Below are positions 34,698 through 44,795 of a stretch of DNA of 64,000 nt, one piece after another. The stretch spans positions 806,001 through 870,000 of the forward strand of contig CAXXPL010000009.1 of NCBI GenBank assembly GCA_963674665.2, given 5' to 3'. Under the pieces are notes generated by a model. The model was given only the letters and a program-made list of their open reading frames with translations, was not told where the DNA came from and ran no database searches. The DNA comes from G963674665 sp963674665. GTDB taxonomy: Bacteria > Desulfobacterota > Desulfovibrionia > Desulfovibrionales > Desulfovibrionaceae. Position 1 is the first letter of the stretch. Each line of letters starts with the position of its first letter. A program made the position numbers and the translations under genes.

Positions 34698-36825
34698 CTA
34701 AAACCCGCTTTCGCGCATGAGCAGGGTGAGGGCGTGGCCAAGCCAGCGGCCAAGGTGCGAGGAGGGGGGGGAGCGCAGCCAGACATTCCCCGCTCTGCCC
34801 CAGAGTGTAATGCGCGGGTGAGAAGTCCAGGGCGATGATTACGCTGTAGCGGCTTTCAAGCATGCGCAGGCGCCCCTTTTCTTCCTGGAGCACCGGCAGC
34901 GCGCCCGCTGCCTGCGAGGTCAAGGCCAGGTGGTCGATGGTTTCCGCGCGCACCGGGCTTACGGATTGCACAGTGCCGCGAATGAGTGACGGCGCGGCCT
35001 CGAGCATGAATGTCACGCCAGCGCCCGGCTCGATATGGGTCACCCGCTCCTCGTCCACAAAGGCGTACACAAGGGGGGAGTGCCTGCCCTCGATCTTGCC
35101 CAGCACGCTGTTTTCCCTGACATGGCGCCCCTCCCTGAGGGTGGTGTCCCAGTCGAAGAGCGCTCCTGACTGGGCGGCCAGGATTGCCATGCTGGCGCGC
35201 TGGGTGCGGAGTCCGGCCAGTGCGGCCTTGGCAGCGTCGATCTCCTGCCGCTTCTGGGGCAGCGCCCCCCGCTGTTCCTGGTCCAGCATGAGCAGTTCCA
35301 GCTCCTTTTCCTGGATTTCGACCTCCAATTCCATGACGCGAATCTGGTCCTCCAAAGAGGTGGACTCGACAGTGGCTAGGGGTTGGCCCTGGATCACGGA
35401 TTCGCCCCTTACGGCATGGAGGGAGGTGATTCTTCCAGCATGAGGGGCGTAGAGCACCTGCATGGATGCGGGCACCAGTACCGCCGGGATGGAGTATCGC
35501 CGGGGCAGGGGCAAGGCCAGCCATATCGCCAGCCCCAGCAGGAGGAGCAAGGTGACGAGCAGGCGCGTGTTCAGGCCGAGCTTGTGACGCTCCTGGTACA
35601 GGGACTTGGCCTCGCGTTTCAGGGGCGTGCCGATGAGAACCCCGAGCTCCACCACGAACAGGGCGATGCCGATGGCCTTGGCCACGGACATGTAAACCAG
35701 CGCGGCAATACCCAGGTACAGGAAGAAGCGGTAGATCCAGCAGTACACGGCGTACACCGTGAGAGCGGCAAGGCGCCGGGGCCGGGCCTCTGGCTCAGGG
35801 TTGGACACTTTCATGCCCAGGAGCAGGCGGCGGTATGCCCAGCGAGCCACGGCAAAGGCCCGGGGTTGGAGGTTGTCTATGCCCCACAAGTCCGAGAGCA
35901 GGTAATAGCCATCGTAACGCATGGCCGGGTTGCTGTTGATGACCAGCGAGGAAATCAGGGAGGAGGATGAGAGCAGGAAGAACACGGAGCGCGCCAGGCC
36001 GGGCGGGGAAAGGGCCCAACAGAGCAGGCCCAGACCGGCCGTGACGATCTCCGTGACCATGCCCGCGCCGGAGATGACCAGCCGCTGCCCGCGGTCCTTG
36101 AGCTTCCAGGCGTCGGTGACGTCGCAGAAGGCCACGGGCCAGAGCACCATGAAGGCCACGCCCATGACAGGAACACGAGCGCCGTAATGCACGGCGGCAA
36201 AGGCGTGGGAGAACTCGTGCAGGGACTTCACCGCCACCAGGGCCAGGGCAAAAGCAAGTACACCCCGGGGGTTGAAGAAATAGGGGAAGGTGGCCAGGTA
36301 TTCGTCGAAACGCTGCAACACCAGGGCCACGCCCAGCACCGAGAGCAGGGCGTACACTGCCAGGGCAAGACGGGAGGAGAAAATCCGGTAGACCCCCACC
36401 GTGGATTGCAAAAAGCGTTCGGGGTGCAGCAGGGGGACGCGGAAGAACAGCAAGCGCTGGGGCAGGAGCAGGATGCGCCCCTTTTTCATGCGCTCCCGCT
36501 CCTCGAGCAGTTGCTCCACAGGGCGCAGGGCGGTGCGGTTGGTGAGCCCCCCGCGTACAGCGCTCTCGCAGATCTCCAGCACCTCACTCGGGGAGGGGCG
36601 CAGGGTGGTGCTCCTGTTCAGGTCATCCATGAGCCTGGAAAATGTGTTGGGGCGCCGTAGCCGTACCAGAACCTGAGCCGCGAACCAGGTCAGCTTGTCA
36701 AAGGTGCGGTTCAGGGGGTCGTAGAGCGTGAAGGTGGGCATGCCGGTTGAGGACATCGGTCCTTCATGGAATTGCAGCTCGGGGCGCAGCATGGGCAAGG
36801 GGATGTCCATATTGACGGAGGGCAT
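34698..36825 (-). pseudogene. M50 (site-2-type) zinc metalloprotease fused to HlyD-like arm; one frameshift at the C-terminus
   Basis: About 708 residues. N-terminal 120 residues are cytoplasmic. A membrane peptidase domain follows: HEFSH zinc motif in VKSLHEFSHAFAA near residue 205, and the third ligand region NPAMRYDGYYLLSDLWG near 305, both intact, with about eight helices. After the last helix comes a barrel-sandwich/HlyD segment, a coiled coil (about 500-570) and a beta domain. The continuous frame ends in an odd tail at 34681; removing one G of GGGG near 34791 gives VWLRSPPSSHLGRWL and the end LLMRESGF at 34698, as expected for this family. It is the last gene of the secretion operon. 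It could process the exported protein or serve only as a membrane anchor for the arm. Confidence 0.75.
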
Positions 36826-36826
36826 G

Positions 36827-38209
36827 TCAGATTCCCAGGGCGCCGCGCAGCCAGAACAAGGGCTTGCGTAGCAGCCAGTAGCCGAGGGGCACGGTGTCGC
36901 CGTAGATCACGGCCACGCCCATGAGCCCCATCTTAATCCGCTCCGGGGAGCTGAGCCACCGGGCCTCGGCCTTGATTCGCGCCTCACCCCTGGGGCTGAC
37001 CGAAACCTCCCGGTCCACAAAGCTCAGCTCCGCCTCCAGGCTCCTTTCCGGGAACGCGTTGAGCATCACCTTCAAGGGGCGGTTGGAGAACACCACGTTG
37101 TCGTCCTGGGGCAGCCAGATGCGCAGCATGGTCCTTCCGGGGTCGACGATCTCCATGACCTTTTCCCCCACCACCACCGGCCGTCCGCGCCACTCGTCCG
37201 GATCGTCCACCACCACGCGCCCCTGCGCTTCGGCCCGCACCTCCAGCAGAGCCGCGTTTTGCTCGGCCATGTGCTGGCGGATGCGCTCCTGCTCCAGTTT
37301 CAGGCTCAGGATGGCGGTCTCGGCTCGGGCCGTGGGGTTTTCAAAGGCCTGCAGGCGGGAGCGCTCCAGGGTGGAGCCGATGACCTTGGTCTGTTGCCGG
37401 GCGAGGTTGAGCTGCTCCAGGGGCACGCGCTTGTCATAGGAGAACAGGAGCGCGCCCTTGTCCACGGCCTGGTTGGGGCGCACATCCAGGGAGGCGATGA
37501 CGCCCTCCAGAGGGGCGGTGACCACGTAGGGATCCTTGGGCACCACCTCGCAGGGAGCCACTATGCGCAAGGGGGCGCGCACCAGTACCAGTGCGCATGC
37601 CAGAGCGACGAGCAGGAGAAGGAGCAGCAGGCGGCTGGAGAACAGCTGTTTGAAGTGCGAGGGCCTGGAGGCGCTGAAGAACTTGTCCCAGTTGGCGGCA
37701 TACCCCAGGCCAAGGGAGCTGAACAGTCGGACGTCGGTCTCGCCCCAGGCCTTGTTGTTCCAGCGTTCGAGCCAGAGTCCGCCCAGTGAACGCCCCCCCG
37801 CTCTGAGGGGAATCCAGAGTGCCTGGAGCCCGGGCACCATGGCCCGCAGGGCCTCCCAGTCCTCCAGGGCATCTGGGGGGAGGTTCCTGGCATCGAGGAC
37901 AAGGGGTGTTTCCAGAGGCTGGAGAAAAGGAAGCAGGCGGCGCCACAGCGCGGCCATTTCGGAGCGCGGGTGCAGGGTGGTTTGTCCGGAGATTCCTGCC
38001 AGGGAGGGGCGGCGCCCCCACTTCCAGAGAACGGCGCGGTCGTAGTGGGCCAGGCCGACGCTCTTGTTCAGGATGTGAAACACGAACGCGTCGCGCCCCC
38101 GGGCAAGGGATGCCTCGACATTGAGCTGGTGCAGGGATGCCAGCCTCTTGAGCGCGGCGGCCGCCTCCCGCTCGTTGAAGGTGGTGGCCTTGCCCCCTGC
38201 GTTGTTCAT
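36827..38209 (-). CDS. Membrane-fusion protein with GAF-like N-terminal domain
   Basis: A 460-residue protein. Residues about 10-185 resemble a GAF-type sensor domain (RDAFVFHILNK, GLQALWIPLRAGGRSLGGLWLERW). A single membrane helix follows at about 200-220 (SSRLLLLLLLVALACALVLV), then a HlyD-type periplasmic part: VTAPLEGVIASLDVRPNQAVDKG (lipoyl-like), a helical hairpin, and beta domains. It starts after the short adaptor gene and its stop TGA is one base before the M50 ATG, so both are co-translated. A cytoplasmic GAF on a periplasmic arm suggests signal-gated export. Complete frame. Confidence 0.78.
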   Translation of the reverse strand: MNNAGGKATTFNEREAAAALKRLASLHQLNVEASLARGRDAFVFHILNKSVGLAHYDRAVLWKWGRRPSLAGISGQTTLHPRSEMAALWRRLLPFLQPLETPLVLDARNLPPDALEDWEALRAMVPGLQALWIPLRAGGRSLGGLWLERWNNKAWGETDVRLFSSLGLGYAANWDKFFSASRPSHFKQLFSSRLLLLLLLVALACALVLVRAPLRIVAPCEVVPKDPYVVTAPLEGVIASLDVRPNQAVDKGALLFSYDKRVPLEQLNLARQQTKVIGSTLERSRLQAFENPTARAETAILSLKLEQERIRQHMAEQNAALLEVRAEAQGRVVVDDPDEWRGRPVVVGEKVMEIVDPGRTMLRIWLPQDDNVVFSNRPLKVMLNAFPERSLEAELSFVDREVSVSPRGEARIKAEARWLSSPERIKMGLMGVAVIYGDTVPLGYWLLRKPLFWLRGALGI

Positions 38210-38227
38210 GAGCCGCGTGCCTTTACC

Positions 38228-38965
38228 CTACTGCATGAGCCTGCCGCTCATGCCGCTGCGCAGGGTCTGGGCCGAGTTGTCGATTAGGGCGTATACCTCG
38301 AAGGTGGCGCTGGCCGGGTCCAGGGTCTCGTTGATGTGGGAGACCTTGCCCCGAACCTTTTCCCCTGTCTGGTTGATCTGGAACTCCAACTCCTGGCCGA
38401 TGGACACCTTGCCAAAGGCCGAGGAGGGCACCAACACCCGGGCGAGCAGCTCCCAGTCGTCCACAATGGCGATGAGGGGGTCGCCCTTTTTAACGGCCTC
38501 GTATTCATGGACAAAGAGCTGTTTGACGCGGCCATTGAAGGGAGCCTCGATGCGGCAGAGGTCGAGCAGGCGTTTGGCCATGGCCAACTCCGCGGCGGTT
38601 GCTTCGGCGTCGCGCTGGGCATTGGCCATTTCCAGCTCCGAGATGGATTTGTTGGCCCGCAGTTTTCTGGCCACGGAGTAGTTCTTGGCAGCGGCGGAGG
38701 CCAGGGCGGCGCGCTTGCGCACCTCCAGGGCCAGTTGCACGTCGTCGAGCTTGACGAGCGCATCGCCCTGCTTGAAGCTCTGGCCCATCTCCTTTTCGAT
38801 CTTCACCACCTTGCTGAACAGTTCGGAAGAGAGCACCGCCTCGTGACGGGGCGTGAGGACCATGGAGAGGGGCTCTCCGGAACCGAGGCTCTGCCCCAGG
38901 GCGGGAGCGGCAAGGAGGATGGTGATCAGGAAAAGGGCGGGAAGAAATATGCGGATCATGAACAT
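38228..38965 (-). CDS. Short periplasmic adaptor (RND/HlyD type)
   Basis: A 245-residue adaptor with signal peptide MFMIRIFLPALFLITILLAA cleaved near ALGQS. The lipoyl-like halves are SELFSKVVKIEKEMGQSFKQGDALVKLDD and APFNGRVKQLFVHEYEAVKKGDPL, separated by a helical hairpin of about 60 residues. AAGGA precedes the ATG at 38965 by 4 bases; ATG 38959 is possible. It lies between TolC and the GAF adaptor genes with very short gaps. It is shorter than usual RND adaptors (about 380), lacking most of the membrane-proximal domain. Confidence 0.8.
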   Translation of the reverse strand: MFMIRIFLPALFLITILLAAPALGQSLGSGEPLSMVLTPRHEAVLSSELFSKVVKIEKEMGQSFKQGDALVKLDDVQLALEVRKRAALASAAAKNYSVARKLRANKSISELEMANAQRDAEATAAELAMAKRLLDLCRIEAPFNGRVKQLFVHEYEAVKKGDPLIAIVDDWELLARVLVPSSAFGKVSIGQELEFQINQTGEKVRGKVSHINETLDPASATFEVYALIDNSAQTLRSGMSGRLMQ

Positions 38966-38976
38966 GACATCCTTGT

Positions 38977-40575
38977 TTATTGGCGTGCGGAGATGCGTTC
39001 GAGGCCGACTGCGTGCGGCAGGGTTTCCGCCAGATCGGGGGGCAGCCATTGCCCTCCCTGCCATTCGCGGCCCAGGGCGTTCTGCAAACGCGCCGAGGTC
39101 ACCACGATGTTGGAGTATGAGTTGAGGAAAAGCTGCCAGGAGTTGAGGTACTGTTGCCCCTCTTCCAGCAGCCTGCTTTCATGCAGTTTTCCGGCCCGGG
39201 CGTGCTCCTCCACCAGGTCCATGAGGCTTTTCCTGGTTTCGGTGAGTTCGCGGGTCAGGGGCAGCTTTTTCACCGCGTCATAGTAGTCGATGACCGCCAG
39301 GCGCACCTGGGTCAGCACGGCCAGGGTCATGAGCATGCGCCGCTTGCGCTCCAGCTTGGCCTGCTCCTGCGCGGTGCGCATGCGCTGGTGCGCCTCGGGC
39401 GCGGCCATCAGGTCCCAGGAGAGCCGGATGCCGCAGGTGAACCAGTCGTGCCGCACCAGATAGCTGTTGCCGTCGTAGCTGTATGATGCGAAGGGTGTGA
39501 GCTCCGGGAACATCTGCAGCAACGCCGCGTCGGCCTCCTCCAGGGAGATGCGCTCCAGCATGTCCCGCTCGAAGAGTTCGGGGCGGTTGTGCAGCGCCTC
39601 GCGCTCCAGGGAGGACAGATCCAGGTCCTCGGGTGTGAGGGCGGCGAGGAAATCCACCTCCACCAGTTCCGGGCTTTCGCCCGGGGGCAGGCCCAGAAGC
39701 TCGCTCAGTCGGGCCAGGGCAGCGCGCTGGCGGTCCTGGAAACCGTGGAAACGGATGCGCATCTCCATGACGTCGGCGCGGCTCTGCAGGCCCTGGATGC
39801 GCGGCACCAGGTCCTCCTTGATCTCCTGGTCGATGATCCTGGTACGTTCCTCGGCCTCGTTGATGACGGCCACCACGCGCCTGGACATCTCGCGGGCAAC
39901 CACCGCCGCCATGTAGGCCTCCGTGACCTTGAGGGCCACGTCCTGCTTCACGCGGCGCAGGCGCTCCCCCGCGGCTTCGGTTGCCTTCCGCGCCTGGCGC
40001 CAGTGGATGGCGTTGATGGCGGTGTTCAGCACATCCCAGGAGAAGGTGACGTCATAGGTGTTGGTGCGAAGATCCGAGGAGATGGAAGGCTCCAGGGTCT
40101 GTTGCCCGGTTTTGAAGCTCTCGGAAAAGCTGGGAATATGCCGGGATTTCCAGCTCTGCTCCACTTCGGCAAGAAGGGAAGGCAGCATGCGGAGCATGGC
40201 GCTGTTGGCGGTCTCATTCAGGGTCTGGCGCTCCTGCTCGGCCACCAGGGCCTGGAGGTTGTTGCGCAGGGCGTAATCCACGGCCTGGGAAAGGCTCAAG
40301 GGGTTGGGCAGCAGAGGGCGTGCGGGCTTCACGGCCTCGGGTTCCCTGGCGGATGCCGGAGGCGGCTCGGCAGGCTTGTCCTTGTCCTTGAATTTTCCCA
40401 GGGCCACGGACTCGAGCGTGGCCATGTCCTCCTGCAGGTTCCTACTCCGGACATTCTCCGGGCTCTCGTTTCGGGACGCGCATCCCGCGCACAATAACGC
40501 GGCCAGCAGTAACACGAGCACCACCCCCGGCGGTAGGCCGAAGAGGGGCGCTCCTCCTGATCGAATCACAGTCAT
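38977..40575 (-). CDS. TolC-family outer-membrane factor (lipoprotein)
   Basis: A 532-residue outer-membrane channel protein. The signal ends in a lipobox: VLVLLLAALLCAGC, with Cys32 as the lipidated residue. Two long TolC repeats follow: LSLSQAVDYALRNN near 105-120 begins the first, helix-rich regions with Gln/Glu/Arg heptads make up the rest. It is the second gene of the operon, after the giant repeat protein, and would form the exit duct with the adaptors. Confidence 0.87.
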   Translation of the reverse strand: MTVIRSGGAPLFGLPPGVVLVLLLAALLCAGCASRNESPENVRSRNLQEDMATLESVALGKFKDKDKPAEPPPASAREPEAVKPARPLLPNPLSLSQAVDYALRNNLQALVAEQERQTLNETANSAMLRMLPSLLAEVEQSWKSRHIPSFSESFKTGQQTLEPSISSDLRTNTYDVTFSWDVLNTAINAIHWRQARKATEAAGERLRRVKQDVALKVTEAYMAAVVAREMSRRVVAVINEAEERTRIIDQEIKEDLVPRIQGLQSRADVMEMRIRFHGFQDRQRAALARLSELLGLPPGESPELVEVDFLAALTPEDLDLSSLEREALHNRPELFERDMLERISLEEADAALLQMFPELTPFASYSYDGNSYLVRHDWFTCGIRLSWDLMAAPEAHQRMRTAQEQAKLERKRRMLMTLAVLTQVRLAVIDYYDAVKKLPLTRELTETRKSLMDLVEEHARAGKLHESRLLEEGQQYLNSWQLFLNSYSNIVVTSARLQNALGREWQGGQWLPPDLAETLPHAVGLERISARQ

Positions 40576-40625
40576 TCCAATCCCTCTTTCCCCACGTTCG
40601 ATACAGTCGTTGATCAGGAGGCGTT

Positions 40626-40648
40626 GAAAAACCCGTTACAGGGTTTTC
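40626..40648 (-). terminator. Partial terminator between the repeat-protein and tolC genes
   Basis: On the minus strand AAAACCC and GGGTTTTT form a short stem around TGTAAC, ending in a T-run, 23 bases after the giant gene's stop. It should reduce read-through so that the repeat protein is made in excess of its export parts. Confidence 0.55.
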
Positions 40649-40670
40649 CAGGCCCTACTGATGAAATCCG

Positions 40671-43600
40671 TCATCGATCCTTGTTCATGCGCAGAAGCTC
40701 GGCCAGCAGGGCTTCTCGGCCGGAACCGGTCTGCCTCCCCCCAGAGGCTTCCTGTCCCTGACCCGCGGGACCGCCCTGTCCCTGCCCGTTTCCGTTGTCG
40801 CCTTGTCCATCCCCGGAATCAGCCTGCTGTCCGGTTTGCCCTTCCCCAGAGCCGTCCTGTTGTCCGGATTGCCCTTGACCCTGGTTGTCGCCGCCTTCCC
40901 CGTTGTCCTCGGGAGGCTGCAGCTGTTCCTCCAGCACCGAGCCGTCGCCTGTGTCATCACCGGTGCCGTCATCACCGTTCTGATTGTCCTCGTCAGAACC
41001 GAATAGGAGGTCGTTGCCTGTCCCGTCGCCGGTTCCATCAGCGGTCCCGTCACCAGACCCGCCGTCGGTGCCATCGAATCCGTCATCAAAGCCGTCCCCC
41101 TCTATGCCGCTTCCCGTGCCGTCAGCGAGGGGGCCCCCGGTGATGCCCGTGGTCCCGTCACCCGAGCCGGAGGTGGGGTCGGTGTGGATGGGCGTGGCGG
41201 TGGGCACGTTCAGGGTCATGCTCCGGGAGGACACCCGAGTGCCGCCGCTGCCGGAGTAGCCCATGTCCGTGATGGTGACGGTGAGGGCGTCGTAGGTTCC
41301 GGCGCCAGTGGCCGAATACATGATCCGGGCCATGTCCATGCGGATGTTCGAGAGGTTGCCGTACAGGGTGATGCGCAACGGATCGTGGGTCATGGCCGAG
41401 TATGTGTCCCCTGGGGCGGACAGTTCCCCGTGAGTCACGGTGATGACCACCATGATGGGGTTGTCGCCGGAATCGTCGGAGATGCTGATGAGGTCGCCCA
41501 GGGCAAAGCCGCCGTCGGAGGTGAGGGTGAGGGTGTCGGGCATGGTGATGACCGCGGGGTCGTTCACCGCCGCAATGCTGATGCCCACGCTGGAGCTGGC
41601 TGTCTTGGCGCCCCCAGTCCCGGTGTTGCCCTGGTCGTTCACCGTGATGCGCAGGGCGTCGGAGCCGTTGTAATCGGCCGAGGGGCGGTATGTCAGGGCG
41701 TCCATGGCGGCGTTGATCTCGCTCTGGCTGCCGGTGAGGGTCACCTGCCCGGTGCCGTTGCCAATGATGGCCGCGCCGGTCCCGGTGGCCAGCCACAGGG
41801 AGCCGTGCCCCACGCCGAGAACGGTCTGGATGTCGTTGGAGCCGGAATCGTCGGAGACGCCGACCCCGCCATTGAAATTGTATGCTCCGTCCTCGTTCAT
41901 GGAGACCGAAGAGGGCGCGCTGATGGTTGGGGCGTCGTTGATGTCGCGTACCGTGATATCCATGCTCAGGGTGGTGGTCTGGGTGCCGCCCGAACCAGTA
42001 TGCCCCTGGTCGTTCACGTACACAGTGAGGGTGTCGCTCCCGCTGTACCCGGAGGAGGGGGTGTATACTAGGCCGTCCAGGGCGGCGTTGATCTCCCCCT
42101 GGGAGCCGGTGAGGATGACCATGGCCGTGCCGTTGCCCGTTATGGCCGCGCCCATGCCGGTTACCGCCGTGAGGGTGCCGTGACTCACGTAGACCCGGGC
42201 CACGATCTCCTCGGCGCCGGAATCGTCGGAGATGGAGATGTTGCCGTCAAAGGTGAGGGATGCGTCCTGGTCCATGGTCTGGGTGCCGGGCAGGGTGACG
42301 ACGGGAGGATCGTTGACCGGCATGGATACCGTTATAGCCACGGAATCGCTGTCGGTCTGGGTTCCTCCGAACCCGGTGTGCCCTTGGTCGTCCACGGAGA
42401 CGTTCAAGGTGTCGGAGCCGGTGTACCCCGCGTTGGAGATATAGGTCATGTCGTAGAGCGCGGCGTTGATCTGGGCCACTGAGCCGGTGACGGTGACGCT
42501 GGAGGTGCCGTCGCCGATAATGGCGGCGCCGGAGCCCGACGCCATGTTCAGGGTCCCGTAGCTCACGGAAAGAGTCGCCACGATGGGATCTGTGCCCGAG
42601 TCGTCGGAGACCGAGATGCCTGTGAAGTGCAGGGGATCGCCCGTGGTGATGCCTGCCGAGGCAGGGGCGGTGATGACCGGCGCCTCGTTCTCGTCGCCGA
42701 TGGTGAGGCTCACGGAGGCGGTATCCGTCTCCGGGGAGCCGACGCCGTAGTATCCCTGGTCGTCCACATCCACCTGCAGGGTGTCGTAGCCGGAGTATCC
42801 GGCGCTGGGGGTGAATGTCATGCCGTACAGGGCGGCGTTGATCTCCGCCAGGGAGCCGATGAGTTGCACCGCACCGGTGCCGTCGCCCGTGATGCTGGCG
42901 CCCGAGCCCGAGGCCATGGTCAGGGTGCCGTGGGACACGGTGAGGTCCACCTGGATGTCGTTGGCCTCGGAGTCATCTGCCACGGAAACGCTGGTGATGA
43001 TCAGGTCCACATCCACATCCGTGGCCAGGTTCGTGGGCGCGGTGATCTCGGGCGCGTCGTTCACGGCGTATACCGGCAGGCTGTAACTCTGGTCCGCGGT
43101 CAAGCTGCCGCCGGTGCCGGAGTTGCCCAGGTCGTCAACGTGCACCACGAGGCTGTCCGTGCCGGTGTAGTTCGCGTCGGGGCTGTACACCATGTCGCTC
43201 AGGGCCTGGTTCACCTCGCTCACTGTTCCGGTGAGGGTCACGGAACCGGTGCCGCATCCGGCCACTGTGCACCCCCCGGAGACCACGGTCAGGGTGCCGT
43301 AGCTGACGCCGAGCTGGATCTGGATGTCACCGGTGTTGGAGTCGTCCTTGATGTAGAGGTTGCCATCGAAGGTGTAGTCGTTGTCCTCGTATGTCTCGAG
43401 CATACCGGTCTGGACAATGGTGGGGGCGGTGTTCACGCCGTCGTCATCATACACCGAGATGAGCATGCTTTCGTTGAAGGTGCTGGCATAGAATTCCACC
43501 ACCGACAGGGTGACGTCTTCAAGCACGGCCACGGCCGGGGGGGAGAACACCATGGTGTCCAGGGCGGTGTTGATGTCGGCGAGGTCACCCTCCACGGTGA

Positions 43601-44795
43601 TGCTGCTGGTGCCGCTGCCACCGGAGAAGATGGTGAGACCGGTGGTGTCCAGGGTGATGGTGCCGCTGGTCACCGAGATGGTCACCTTTTGGAGCCCCGA
43701 CTCCGCATTGATGTGAATGTCACCGCCGCTGAAGTCCAGGGTCCCTGTCTCCAGGATGGACGTGTTGGCGGGCATATCCACAGTGGGCACGTTGACCGTC
43801 ATGGTGTAGTTGGAGGCGCTGTAGCCGTCCACGTCGTCGGCCACGCTGAAGGTGAAGCTGACACTGTCGTCGCTGGAGGTGTAGTATGCCAGCAGGTTCA
43901 GGTTGATGTCCGAGACTGGTATGATGTCCCCGGCGCTGACCGTGACGGCGTTGTATTGGAGATACCCCACCGAGGGCAGGGAATCGATGCGTACATAGGT
44001 GAAGGAGTTGCCGTCCAGGTCCGAGAAATTGAAGTCCCCCTCTGCAAAGGTGTATGACCCGCCGCTTGTCCACACGGTCTCGTTCGCCGCTGTGGGCGCA
44101 TTGCCGCCGGGCAGGGTGCCGTCGAAATTCTGCAGATCGTCCTGGTCGAAGTAGAGCGGGATAAGGTTCACGTTGCCGCTCTCCAGGAGCCAGTCGCCCC
44201 CGTCGTCAGGATTGCCAGTGGCATCGTCCGAGGCGGCCACGTCCAGGCCGGTGATGTCGTGAATGAGCGAGATGAGCTGCTGGCCACTCTCCGAGCCGGC
44301 CAGGTCGCAGGACAGGAGGTCCAGGCGGCCGTCGTCGTTCATGAGGTCCGAGAGCCCCTCGAAGAAGTCCTGCATGGAATCGTCCGAAGACAGGGAATCG
44401 GCTGTGACGGCCTCCCCCTCGAACAGTGACACTCCGTCCTCGTTGCCGTGGATGGCCAGGGCGATGCTCTCGGCCCGGGCACCGTTCAGGGCGTTGGCGA
44501 TTTTCGCCAGCAATTGTTCGGGAGAGTCGTTGCCGGGATCGTAACGCACGGTGATGACTTTGTCCCGGGCTGCTTCGGCAAGGTCGTCGCCATCCTGCAG
44601 GTCCTCGGGAACGACAAGGACTCTGACGGCGGCGGTATCGCCGGCCTGGGAATCGGCCCCCTGGTCCGTGTTCTGGTCGGTGTGGGACTGGTCCTGATCC
44701 GTGGACGCGACATCGAGCCCGGCCTCGGCCACGACCGCTCCGGCCGCGCCGTCCAGGACGATCCGGTCTTCCAGTCTCATTATTTGTTGTACCAT
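40671..44795 (-). CDS. Large surface repeat protein: DUF4347 domain plus cadherin-like repeats
   Basis: A 1374-residue acidic protein. There is no Sec signal; the start MVQQIMRLEDRIVLDGAAG resembles the LEPR-x-x-LDGAA N-terminus of large exported adhesins. A DUF4347 domain spans about 55-230 (HGNEDGVSLFEG, LDLLSCDLAGS, GGDWLLESG). Then come two divergent and six clear repeats of about 105 residues (starts NAPTIV, NDAPEI, NEAPVI, NDPPVV, NDAPTI, NDPAVI), each with GTLT, GSVTLTGS, INAAL and VDDQG blocks and Asp-rich calcium-type loops. The last 170 residues are low-complexity Gly/Asp/Gln with one RTX-like GNDLLFGSD. It heads the export operon and is the obvious substrate. Function as adhesin is inferred. 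Confidence 0.85.
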   Translation of the reverse strand: MVQQIMRLEDRIVLDGAAGAVVAEAGLDVASTDQDQSHTDQNTDQGADSQAGDTAAVRVLVVPEDLQDGDDLAEAARDKVITVRYDPGNDSPEQLLAKIANALNGARAESIALAIHGNEDGVSLFEGEAVTADSLSSDDSMQDFFEGLSDLMNDDGRLDLLSCDLAGSESGQQLISLIHDITGLDVAASDDATGNPDDGGDWLLESGNVNLIPLYFDQDDLQNFDGTLPGGNAPTAANETVWTSGGSYTFAEGDFNFSDLDGNSFTYVRIDSLPSVGYLQYNAVTVSAGDIIPVSDINLNLLAYYTSSDDSVSFTFSVADDVDGYSASNYTMTVNVPTVDMPANTSILETGTLDFSGGDIHINAESGLQKVTISVTSGTITLDTTGLTIFSGGSGTSSITVEGDLADINTALDTMVFSPPAVAVLEDVTLSVVEFYASTFNESMLISVYDDDGVNTAPTIVQTGMLETYEDNDYTFDGNLYIKDDSNTGDIQIQLGVSYGTLTVVSGGCTVAGCGTGSVTLTGTVSEVNQALSDMVYSPDANYTGTDSLVVHVDDLGNSGTGGSLTADQSYSLPVYAVNDAPEITAPTNLATDVDVDLIITSVSVADDSEANDIQVDLTVSHGTLTMASGSGASITGDGTGAVQLIGSLAEINAALYGMTFTPSAGYSGYDTLQVDVDDQGYYGVGSPETDTASVSLTIGDENEAPVITAPASAGITTGDPLHFTGISVSDDSGTDPIVATLSVSYGTLNMASGSGAAIIGDGTSSVTVTGSVAQINAALYDMTYISNAGYTGSDTLNVSVDDQGHTGFGGTQTDSDSVAITVSMPVNDPPVVTLPGTQTMDQDASLTFDGNISISDDSGAEEIVARVYVSHGTLTAVTGMGAAITGNGTAMVILTGSQGEINAALDGLVYTPSSGYSGSDTLTVYVNDQGHTGSGGTQTTTLSMDITVRDINDAPTISAPSSVSMNEDGAYNFNGGVGVSDDSGSNDIQTVLGVGHGSLWLATGTGAAIIGNGTGQVTLTGSQSEINAAMDALTYRPSADYNGSDALRITVNDQGNTGTGGAKTASSSVGISIAAVNDPAVITMPDTLTLTSDGGFALGDLISISDDSGDNPIMVVITVTHGELSAPGDTYSAMTHDPLRITLYGNLSNIRMDMARIMYSATGAGTYDALTVTITDMGYSGSGGTRVSSRSMTLNVPTATPIHTDPTSGSGDGTTGITGGPLADGTGSGIEGDGFDDGFDGTDGGSGDGTADGTGDGTGNDLLFGSDEDNQNGDDGTGDDTGDGSVLEEQLQPPEDNGEGGDNQGQGQSGQQDGSGEGQTGQQADSGDGQGDNGNGQGQGGPAGQGQEASGGRQTGSGREALLAELLRMNKDR

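Noticed and set aside
41200..43700. Possible CRISPR-like array from repeated DNA
   Set aside because: The repeats are about 320 bases, diverged and in frame; they encode protein repeats. No CRISPR array is seen in the window.
42627..44057. 476-codon plus-strand frame opposite the repeat protein
   Set aside because: Repeated Gly/Val/His-rich text is the complement of the cadherin-like repeats; no real domain.
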